Source: Dictyobacter formicarum
GTDB taxonomy: Bacteria > Chloroflexota > Ktedonobacteria > Ktedonobacterales > Ktedonobacteraceae
Length of the DNA stretch: 49,918 nt
NCBI RefSeq assembly: GCF_016587435.1
Contig: NZ_BNJJ01000040.1
Location: 1-49,918 of the forward strand
Direction: 5' to 3'
Position 1 is the first letter of the stretch; each line of letters begins with the position of its first letter. The translations under genes and the position numbers were made by a program. Shown piece by piece: positions 16,898 through 23,403 of this stretch. The notes below the pieces were generated by a model. The model ran no database searches. It saw only the letters and a program-made list of their open reading frames with translations, and had not been told where the DNA came from.

Positions 16898-18919
16898 ATG
16901 TCCTCCTCCACCGAACAAAAACACGATCAAATTCCTAGCGGCTTGTGGATTGCGGAGAATGCTACGATTCTTGGAGAGCGCACAGATAGAAGCATTGATC
17001 CCATTCCCGCAGCATTTAGCCGCGAATATCAGGTGCTTGCAGAAATGTGCGCCAGTATGAGCAGCGGCTTTATGCTGCTCAATCCACGTGAGCGCGTTAC
17101 CTATTCAAACGATAGCGCTCTGCGTTTGCTGCGCGTGGCTGGACACGACCAGGCCAGTCTGCAAAACTTTGATGTCCACCAGCATCTGTTATCCCTGGCT
17201 ACAGATCCCCGTGAGGCCCGTGTCGAGCTAGATCAGGTCTGGCAGCACGTAGAGCAAGAATATTCCGCCGACCTTTCGCTGGCCGACGCTGCCGCAAACT
17301 GGTTGCGGGTACGCAGCTTTCCTGTCCGTAATGCTGAGGGAACCTTCCTGGGCCGTGGTGTGCTGCTGGAGGACGTGACCCTGGAAAGATCGGCGGCCGA
17401 TGCGCGTTCCGAAACGCTAAAGATGGCTGCGCACGAGTTTAAGACGCCGCTGGCGATCATCAAAGGATGCGCCACTACCTTGCTAGGTGGATCGGCCCGT
17501 TGGGACCCAGCGATGCAGCGCGAGATGCTGCAGATGATCGATGCCCAATCCGATCGTTTGTATGATGTGTTGAACACTCTACTGGATGTCTGGCGTTTTG
17601 ACAGTGGTACGCAGCCGCTCCACCTTTCTCAAGTGCAGCTAGCCGAACTTTTGATGCAACTGGTGAAGCGCTGGCAGAACCAGGCGCCAGATCATCGTTT
17701 TGTGCTGGATTTACCCGAAGGCATACCTCCCGTGACCTGCGATGCTTTACGGATCGAGCAGGTCCTGAACCACTTACTGAATAATGCTGTGACCTATTCA
17801 CCGGCTGGCAAAATCGTGCGCCTCTCGCTGGAAACCAATGAAGAGGAAGCACGCATCTGTGTCAGCGATGAGGGTATGGGTATCGCCTCCGAGCACCTGG
17901 ATCGTATTTTTGATCGCTTCTACCGTATCGAACATGCCAGCAAAGCCCATGCTCAAAATGGTGCCTCTGGCGAGCCCAATCAACGTGCAGCACACCGCAA
18001 TGGCAGTGGACTGGGACTTGCATCAGCCCGCGCTACCATCGAGGCCCATCATGGAAAGATCTGGGCCGACTCCGAGGGTCCTGGCCAGGGTGCTAGTTTC
18101 TCCTTTACTCTGCCGCTAACAGCGAGCTATGTCTCGTCTTCCTCGGTCCCACTGGCGACCTTAGAAGAGCCCGAGGCTGCCCCGGCGCAGCAACGCAAGA
18201 CGCGCACCTCATCGCTGATGCAGGGACGCTATGTACGCGTACTGTTGGCCGAGAACGATGCTCGCCTGGCACGTTACCTGCGCGCCAATCTGGAAGAGCA
18301 GCAATACCGCGTACAGGTGGTCAGTCATGGAGTGCAATTCCTGCGACAACTGGAACTGGAAGAGCCCGATATTATTCTACTCTCCACGCGCCTGGCGGAT
18401 ATGAGTGGTATGGAATTGCTGCAGCGCATGCGCGAATTCTCTAATGCGCCTGTCATGATGCTTTGCGAGGCCTGTGAGGAAGAAGAGCGCGTGCAGCTCT
18501 TTGATCTGGGAGGCGACGACCTGGTGCTCAAGCCGTTTGGCATGAAAGAGCTGCTGGCACGTGTTCGAGCCTTGCTCCGGCGTCAGGCCCCCGCATCTGA
18601 GCATACGCAGAACCAGACCATCTTTAGTACTGGTGCGTTAACTATTGATTATGCCCAACACCTGGTTACGGTCGCTGATCGTCCGGTCCAACTCAGCCGG
18701 ACCGAATATAAACTGCTCAGTACGCTGGCCCAGAACGTCGGTATGGTAGTGACCCATGAGCTCTTACTGGAAAAGGTCTGGGGTCCCGAATACAATCGTG
18801 ATATCGATTTTATCTGGGTATATATCAGTCGTCTGCGCCGCAAAATTGAAACCAACTCGCGGCGACCTGAATATATCCTGACAGTTCCTGATGTTGGCTA
18901 TAAATTGGCGAAGCTCTAG
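16898..18919 (+). CDS. Single-chain PAS-histidine kinase-receiver-winged helix regulator
   Basis: Soluble fusion of a sensor kinase to an OmpR-type output. The PAS-like region covers about 45-160 (FMLLNPRERVTYSNDSALRL). HisKA has MAAHEFKTPLAIIKG with His179. The ATPase domain has N-box NHLLNNAVTYSP, G1 DEGMGIAS and G2 GSGLGL at about 285-400. A receiver follows at about 440-555, then a winged helix (VQLSRTEYKLL, VWGPEYNRDIDFIWVYISRL) to residue 673. The receiver lacks the phosphoacceptor aspartate: the IILLS strand has Ser496 (codon 18383-18385) where LLD is expected, although LKPF with its Lys is kept. No membrane helix is seen, so it senses a cytoplasmic signal. The ATG at 16898 with GGAAAGGG is preferred over a TTG nine bases earlier. 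Confidence 0.88.
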   Translation: MSSSTEQKHDQIPSGLWIAENATILGERTDRSIDPIPAAFSREYQVLAEMCASMSSGFMLLNPRERVTYSNDSALRLLRVAGHDQASLQNFDVHQHLLSLATDPREARVELDQVWQHVEQEYSADLSLADAAANWLRVRSFPVRNAEGTFLGRGVLLEDVTLERSAADARSETLKMAAHEFKTPLAIIKGCATTLLGGSARWDPAMQREMLQMIDAQSDRLYDVLNTLLDVWRFDSGTQPLHLSQVQLAELLMQLVKRWQNQAPDHRFVLDLPEGIPPVTCDALRIEQVLNHLLNNAVTYSPAGKIVRLSLETNEEEARICVSDEGMGIASEHLDRIFDRFYRIEHASKAHAQNGASGEPNQRAAHRNGSGLGLASARATIEAHHGKIWADSEGPGQGASFSFTLPLTASYVSSSSVPLATLEEPEAAPAQQRKTRTSSLMQGRYVRVLLAENDARLARYLRANLEEQQYRVQVVSHGVQFLRQLELEEPDIILLSTRLADMSGMELLQRMREFSNAPVMMLCEACEEEERVQLFDLGGDDLVLKPFGMKELLARVRALLRRQAPASEHTQNQTIFSTGALTIDYAQHLVTVADRPVQLSRTEYKLLSTLAQNVGMVVTHELLLEKVWGPEYNRDIDFIWVYISRLRRKIETNSRRPEYILTVPDVGYKLAKL

Positions 18920-18960
18920 CTTTAGTCAGCTGCCCGCAGCTTTACATGAAAGCTCAGCAA

Positions 18961-19079
18961 GTGCCTGAAACCCATACGGTATGCGCCTTCGGCCCCTGAC
19001 GGTTCGCACCTTCGGTGCTCAAAACATAATTTGTTGGTGCATCGGGTGCGCCGTGCGCACCCGATGCACCAACAATTAA
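18961..19079. repeat. Hairpin element E
   Basis: Left flank homologous to that of B (GCCTTCGGCCCCTGACG), mini-hairpin GCACC / GGTGC (19006-19018), CTCAAAA, then a 21-bp perfect stem (arms 19031-19051 and 19055-19075) with loop CGT and the TGCGC / GCGCA apex. Imperfect pairing continues outward. It lies just past the kinase-receiver gene. Confidence 0.88.
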
Positions 19080-19115
19080 AAGGGCTCGGGTGCATATGCA
19101 CTCGCCCGAACGGGG

Positions 19116-19316
19116 GCGCTTTGCTTCCTTACAGATATAGGTTTTTTGGATTCGCGCCGGAAAAGCGGGGATGCAAGGGGCGGCGAGCCCCTTGACTGGG
19201 GGATTGGGGGCTGTGCCCCCAACTCCTCCTCCCTCTCCGTGCCGCCCGCAGGGCGGCATCAGGGGTCTCAGGGGCTACGCCCCTGAAAAACCTACACCTG
19301 TAAGCGCTTTGCTTCC
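19116..19316. mobile_element. MITE-like element with 13-bp flanking direct repeats
   Basis: Terminal inverted repeats of 18 bases, starting TTACAG and ending CTGTAA, bound a 175-base GC-rich element (19129-19303); 16 of 18 positions pair. Identical 13-base copies of GCGCTTTGCTTCC flank it at 19116-19128 and 19304-19316, as a target-site duplication would. The interior holds several hairpins (GGGGGCTGTGCCCCC, GCCGCCCGCAGGGCGGC, CAGGGGCTACGCCCCTG) and no coding capacity. Confidence 0.7.
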
Positions 19317-19468
19317 CCATCAGCATGAAAGTTTGATGCGCTGTCAAAATATTCAGGTCACTGTAAGGGAATCGCCTTAGGTGTCAAAGATATTGTAATG
19401 TGTGCCCCGTATGCTTAATAAAGCAATACAACTCGTCAGATAGACTTTGTAGCGATAGAGGTGCACAT

Positions 19469-20113
19469 ATGTCGCAAGGGCAGAAATCATCAGCTGCAAC
19501 GATACTCGTGCTGGAAGCTGACCCTACCATGCGTCGCTTAATTAGCCTTGGTTTACGCCATCGCGGGTTAGAGGTAATCGAAGCGACTTCTCTGGCAGCT
19601 ATTTCTTCGACTGACATCCAGTCTCTTGATCTGCTTATCCTGGATGTCGATGACGGTGTTTCCTGTGATTGGACGTTGCTCCAGACGGTACAGGAGCAGC
19701 CCGAACTCTCTACCTTGCCCACGGTCGTTCTATCCTGGGACCCACCCATTGAAGAGAAGCGTAGCACGCTGACCACTATTTCGCGTTGTGTGTGTGTCAA
19801 TAAACCGTTTGATGCACGAGCGCTGCATGAAGGGGTTGACCACCTGCTGCTGGCTCGCACGATTGAACAGGGAGAGCAACTGGCCCGGGCTGAAGAGGCC
19901 CTGCTGGCCACCTATCGGAAAGATAGCTCGCCGAGCATCTGGCCTGTGATTACCGCCGCCGGTGTTTTCCTGGCCATGATCGGCCTGCTCTTTCAGTTTG
20001 TGCTGACCATGATCGGGCTGGCTATTATCGTGATTGGCCTGTTGCTCTGGACTATTGGTTGGCATAGCCGGATTGAGCATACCCCTGAAATAGCCTTTAG
20101 TGTCGGTAAATAA
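19469..20113 (+). CDS. Receiver domain tethered to the PSIWP two-helix membrane module
   Basis: Response-regulator receiver with no DNA-binding output. Residues 10-125 form the receiver: ILVLEADPT near the start, phosphoacceptor Asp59 in LLILDVDDG, and Lys112 in VNKPFD. A short helical linker (125-150) leads to two membrane helices at about 157-200, opening PSIWPV and ending TIGWHS. The gene start is taken at the ATG at 19469 with AGAGGTG upstream, giving 214 residues. A longer frame upstream has no ribosome site. It follows the kinase-receiver gene on the same strand across a repeat-filled gap of 549 bases. Since that kinase's own receiver has no aspartate, this protein is a candidate phosphorylation partner (inference). 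Confidence 0.7.
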   Translation: MSQGQKSSAATILVLEADPTMRRLISLGLRHRGLEVIEATSLAAISSTDIQSLDLLILDVDDGVSCDWTLLQTVQEQPELSTLPTVVLSWDPPIEEKRSTLTTISRCVCVNKPFDARALHEGVDHLLLARTIEQGEQLARAEEALLATYRKDSSPSIWPVITAAGVFLAMIGLLFQFVLTMIGLAIIVIGLLLWTIGWHSRIEHTPEIAFSVGK

Positions 20114-20151
20114 CACTACCCTGCTTCACCACAAAGATACCGGGATATATT

Positions 20152-20721
20152 ATGGAGATTCGACCAGCCAGGCCTGAAGATGCACCTTTAGTGGTCCCTT
20201 TATTTATTCAGGCCATGGATGACATTGCCAGTACGCTGGCGGGAAGTGAGCAGCCGCACGAAGTACAGGCCTTCATGACCACGTTTTTTCAATTGCCAGG
20301 CAACCGCCTGAGTTATCAAAATACACTGGTGGCGGAAGAGGATCAGCAAGTCGTTGGCGTACTTATCCTTTACCATGGCAATCAAGCGGCTGCCCTTGAC
20401 CAACCCATTATCGCTCGCCTGCGTGAACTAAAAAACGATCCCAATATCACACTGGACAAAGAAGCAGAAGAAGACGAGTGGTATATCGACACTCTCTCTG
20501 TCTCGCCGCGCTATGGAGGTCGCGGCATCGGGACCGCGCTGCTACGTGCTGCCGAAGAGCATACCAGCAGCGGCGGACCCACGAAAATTGCACTACTTGT
20601 CGACAAAAACAGCCAGCGTGCCTATCGCCTCTATCAGCACCTTAACTACCAGCAAGACGCCGTTGTGCAAATATCGCATCATCCATATTTACACATGACA
20701 AAAAATCTTGGTGGTGTTTGA
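20152..20721 (+). CDS. GNAT-family N-acetyltransferase
   Basis: Cytoplasmic acetyl-CoA-dependent acyltransferase of unknown substrate. The N-terminus IRPARPEDAPLVVPLFIQAM is the usual GNAT strand-helix start. The acetyl-CoA loop is seen in VSPRYGGRGIGTALLRAAEE (about 121-141), followed by IALLVDKNSQRAYRLYQHLNY, the motif B region with the conserved Tyr/Asn pattern. The 189-residue size fits a single GNAT domain. It starts 38 bases after the receiver gene stop and is followed by 225 bases in which no gene or clear regulatory site was found. Substrate cannot be deduced from the context. Confidence 0.85.
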   Translation: MEIRPARPEDAPLVVPLFIQAMDDIASTLAGSEQPHEVQAFMTTFFQLPGNRLSYQNTLVAEEDQQVVGVLILYHGNQAAALDQPIIARLRELKNDPNITLDKEAEEDEWYIDTLSVSPRYGGRGIGTALLRAAEEHTSSGGPTKIALLVDKNSQRAYRLYQHLNYQQDAVVQISHHPYLHMTKNLGGV

Positions 20722-20946
20722 GCTCAATAAAAGCATATTGCTGAGACACGATTATCATTTTCCACGCGTAATACAACATGTCAATAGTTTAAAGCTGTTG
20801 TTAATACAGTATCCTTACACGGATCGAAGAAATGCGGAAAAAGAACCACCACTTCCGCTTCCCAGACCCCATGACAGTGCTTATGCTAGCGAAAATACCA
20901 AACACGGCAAGTGGTTTTGTATTAAGTAGTAAAGGAAGGGAAAACT

Positions 20947-21561
20947 ATGCAAGCAAGTGGTAAAAAATTAGACGGATTACGAGTCGCAATTTTGGTCACA
21001 GATGATTTTGAGCAGGCTGAAATGACCGAGCCTCGTAAGGCACTAGACCATGCAGGGGCGGTGACAAAAGTAATCTCCAACAAGCCCGGACAGGTGCAAG
21101 GAGTCAACCACGACGAGAAAGCCGACCGCTTTCCTGTTGATATGACGTTTGACCAGGCCAACCCCAGCGACTTTGATGCTCTCTTGCTTCCAGGTGGCGC
21201 CATCAACGCAGACACCATTCGCATGGAACCAAAGGCCCGCGCGTTTGTGCAACAATTCGACCAGAGTGGCCGCCCAATGGCTGTTATCTGTCACGCCCCC
21301 TGGCTCGTGGTTTCCGCAGGATGCGCGAAAGGGCGCACCATGACCAGCTACTACACCATCCAGGACGACCTTCGAAACGCCGGTGCCAACTGGGTAGATC
21401 AAGAAGTCGTACGAGACCACAATCTGGTCACCAGTCGCAGCCCGAAAGACATCCCGGCCTTCAACTCAGCCATCGCCTCCCTCTTTGCCGAATACAAAGA
21501 AAAGGGTCCTATCCCCACCCCTGCCAGCCCCCAAAGAGCCCAGGACGTCATCACCGGCTAA
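20947..21561 (+). CDS. DJ-1/PfpI-family protein (YhbO/PfpI-like)
   Basis: Class I glutamine-amidotransferase-like fold. Members act as stress-related proteins, some with glyoxalase/deglycase or protease activity; the activity here is not predictable. The N-terminal strand VAILVTDDFEQAEMTEP carries the conserved acidic residue, ALLLPGGAINAD is the next loop, and the nucleophile elbow ICHAPWLVVSAG holds the catalytic Cys near residue 117. The start ATG follows GGAAGGG. At 204 residues it is slightly longer than the E. coli YhbO type because of a Pro-rich C-terminus. It stands alone between two non-coding gaps; repeats begin just after the stop. Confidence 0.9.
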   Translation: MQASGKKLDGLRVAILVTDDFEQAEMTEPRKALDHAGAVTKVISNKPGQVQGVNHDEKADRFPVDMTFDQANPSDFDALLLPGGAINADTIRMEPKARAFVQQFDQSGRPMAVICHAPWLVVSAGCAKGRTMTSYYTIQDDLRNAGANWVDQEVVRDHNLVTSRSPKDIPAFNSAIASLFAEYKEKGPIPTPASPQRAQDVITG

Positions 21562-21569
21562 CAAACCAG

Positions 21570-21673
21570 CAGGAGGTGCAGGAGGACGGCTAGTCCTCCT
21601 GCCGGGGTTGCGGGGTGTCCCCGCGCTGAATCCCCTTTTACTCCCTCGTGCCGCCGTCAGGCGGCACCACAAA
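21570..21673. repeat. Copy of the GC-rich repeat core
   Basis: A 10-bp perfect hairpin GCAGGAGGAC / GTCCTCCTGC (21578-21602), a GGGGTGTCCCCGC stretch and GTGCCGCCGTCAGGCGGCAC. The order and spacing match the interior of the element at 19129-19303, without terminal repeats. Confidence 0.6.
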
Positions 21674-21684
21674 TAAGAGTTCCA

Positions 21685-21737
21685 GTTTAAGAAAAAATAT
21701 TCCAGCGGCACAGCCGCTGGAATATTTTTTCTTAAAC
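21685..21737. repeat. Hairpin element F
   Basis: A 25-bp perfect inverted repeat (arms 21685-21709 and 21713-21737) with loop ACA. The arm sequence is unrelated to the A/B/C/E stems and there is no GCTCAAAA flank. It directly abuts the conserved TTCAGGT...TGTAAGGT block at 21737-21756. Confidence 0.85.
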
Positions 21738-21790
21738 GTTCAGGTCTTTGTAAGGTGATAGGAAATGCTTGCAAGTTGGCTATCAGGCTC
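21737..21790 (+). promoter_or_regulatory. Block conserved with the coxB upstream region
   Basis: Ungapped match to 11721-11774: TTCAGGT..TTGTAAGGT (18/20), TTGCAAGTT and AGGCTC at the same distances. It precedes the first gene of the cytochrome c maturation operon by about 50 bases. A shorter match, TTCAGGT....TGTAAGG, is at 19352-19368. It could be a shared promoter or operator, or the conserved edge of the neighbouring repeats. Confidence 0.4.
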
Positions 21791-21841
21791 AAGCACCATA
21801 ATCAGACTGAAATTAATTATCATGTAAGAATTGGGCAATGT

Positions 21842-22453
21842 ATGGAAATAAACGAGACTACAACTCACAATCGATCGCGCAAACGCAACATCGTTGTCTT
21901 TGTGGTAACCAATATTCTAATCATTGGCGTGCTGGTATTACTCTGGACCCAACTCACAACGCCGGCAACGACCGCCACCCATTCGCCAGATGACCCATCG
22001 GTGGTAGGAGAGGTCTCCAGCCCGCTCATAGGTAAAGCGGCGCCGGCCTTCGAGCTACCGCTGCTCAACGGCAATGGAGAAAAAGTAAAGCTGGCAGACT
22101 ATAAAGGGAAGCCCGTCATCGTCAATTTCTGGGCCTCCTGGTGTGATCCCTGCAATGCTGAAGCCCCTTTCCTGCAGAGTTCCTGGCTGGACCTGAAATC
22201 CAAGGGCGTCGTTATGATCGGCATTGATGGTGGAGAGACCACCAGCGCGGGCAGCAAATTCTTACAAAAATACGGAGTAACCTACACTAATATCGCAGAC
22301 AACGTAGGTGGCGACACCAGCATCGCTTATGGTGTAACCAGAATGCCAGAGACCTTCTTTATTGATCGTGATGGCAAGGTTGTATCACACTGGATTGGTG
22401 CGCTTGACTCTGCGGGGCTACAAAAAGAACTGGCAAAACTTCAGGTGAATTGA
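21842..22453 (+). CDS. TlpA/ResA-like thiol-disulfide oxidoreductase
   Basis: Membrane-anchored thioredoxin-fold protein facing the outside of the cytoplasmic membrane, expected to reduce apocytochrome c cysteines before heme attachment (the CcmG/ResA role). One membrane helix at about 17-37, then a linker. The redoxin domain starts near 61 (GKAAPAFELPLLNG). The active site is FWASWCDPCNAEAP with Cys101 and Cys104, and the cis-proline loop is GVTRMPETFFID. The ATG at 21842 gives 203 residues; the frame extends further upstream without a ribosome site. It opens a plus-strand run of maturation genes and is followed after 13 bases by the CopD-like gene. Confidence 0.9.
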   Translation: MEINETTTHNRSRKRNIVVFVVTNILIIGVLVLLWTQLTTPATTATHSPDDPSVVGEVSSPLIGKAAPAFELPLLNGNGEKVKLADYKGKPVIVNFWASWCDPCNAEAPFLQSSWLDLKSKGVVMIGIDGGETTSAGSKFLQKYGVTYTNIADNVGGDTSIAYGVTRMPETFFIDRDGKVVSHWIGALDSAGLQKELAKLQVN

Positions 22454-22466
22454 GGCTGTAGTCAGC

Positions 22467-22925
22467 ATGTGGGAGATACGGTGGCTTGTCCGCCTTGTGC
22501 ATATTTTGGCAGCCAGTGCCTGGGTTGGTGGAAGTTTTATGTACCTGGTAGTGGTGATACCCGCCCTGCGCAGTGGTGGACCAGCGCCAGCGATTGCGTC
22601 AAAGATCGCCGAGCTCTTCAAACGCATGGTCAACATCTGCGTGGGCCTGCTGCTTCTCAGTGGAGTCTACTTGACCTTTGATCGTCTGACACAAACCAAC
22701 CTGGGTCTACCATATATTATTGTATTAGCTCTAAAGATCCTGGGAGCGTTGGGACTGTTTGTGCTGGCAATGTATCTGGGCCAGAGCAACATCAGGCGTC
22801 TGGCGAAGCGCACCACACGACTCTCGAAAGCAGCCCCACAGCTGATGTTAGCCCTGGGCATCCTGGTATTTATACTTGGCGCGCTTCTCAATACCATATT
22901 TGAGATGACGATTGCGCCACATTGA
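22467..22925 (+). CDS. Four-helix membrane protein, CopD/DUF2269-like
   Basis: Small polytopic membrane protein. Four hydrophobic segments at about 8-30, 55-73, 80-105 and 122-145 carry RLVHILAASAWVGGSFMY, with a His and Trp-Gly-Gly arrangement seen in CopD/DUF2269-type proteins that often lie with copper or heme genes. No enzyme motif is visible. The stop at 22925 lies 13 bases before the ccmE GTG, so the two are co-transcribed. It might help copper or heme handling for cytochrome maturation; this is inferred from position only. Confidence 0.6.
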   Translation: MWEIRWLVRLVHILAASAWVGGSFMYLVVVIPALRSGGPAPAIASKIAELFKRMVNICVGLLLLSGVYLTFDRLTQTNLGLPYIIVLALKILGALGLFVLAMYLGQSNIRRLAKRTTRLSKAAPQLMLALGILVFILGALLNTIFEMTIAPH

Positions 22926-22938
22926 TGGAGGTCGTATT

Positions 22939-23394
22939 GTGCAGCCTGCTTTAAATATATCTAAGGACGAGCAGAAGAAGATGGCGCAGCCACGCAAGCG
23001 CATCCCGTTCAGCTTCATCCTGGCAGGAATCGCCATCCTTGGCGCTATGATCTATCTAGTTTATGCCAATACCCAAAGTAGCGCGGTCTACTATCTGACC
23101 GTGCCTGAACTACATCATTGCACAGACTGTGTGGCGCGCTCCGTGCGTGTTTCAGGTATTGTGCAGAAAGACTCGATTAAGCGTAACGATCAGACGCAGA
23201 TGGTCACATTTTCAATTGCTGATAGCAATCAAACGTTGCCCGTCACCTATAGTGGTGTTGTGCCAGACATTTTCAAGCCTGGCGTTCAGGTAGTTGTAGA
23301 GGGACACTACACTGGTAGTGGTCCATTTGAGGCCCAGACCTTGCTGGCCAAGTGTCCATCAAAGTTTCAATCTGCAACTCCCACAGCGAAATAA
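22939..23394 (+). CDS. ccmE: Cytochrome c maturation heme chaperone CcmE, Cys type
   Basis: Membrane-anchored heme chaperone that binds heme covalently and hands it to CcmF/H. GTG at 22939 with GGAGG seven bases upstream gives 151 residues. One membrane helix at about 22-43 is followed by an OB-fold domain (VRVSGIVQKDSI, VTFSIADSNQTLPVTYSG, VQVVVEGHY). The heme-binding site is at the C-terminus, AKCPSKF, residues 139-143, so it is the CxxxY-class position of non-His CcmE, but Phe143 replaces the usual Tyr. A CTDC pair at 61-64 is extra. It sits between the CopD-like gene and ccmF. Confidence 0.88.
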   Translation: MQPALNISKDEQKKMAQPRKRIPFSFILAGIAILGAMIYLVYANTQSSAVYYLTVPELHHCTDCVARSVRVSGIVQKDSIKRNDQTQMVTFSIADSNQTLPVTYSGVVPDIFKPGVQVVVEGHYTGSGPFEAQTLLAKCPSKFQSATPTAK

Positions 23395-23403
23395 GGATTG
23401 ACA

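Noticed and set aside
20722..20946. Small plus-strand frame of 73 codons near 20708-20929
   Set aside because: Overlaps the end of the GNAT gene in another frame, lacks a ribosome site and has no recognisable features.
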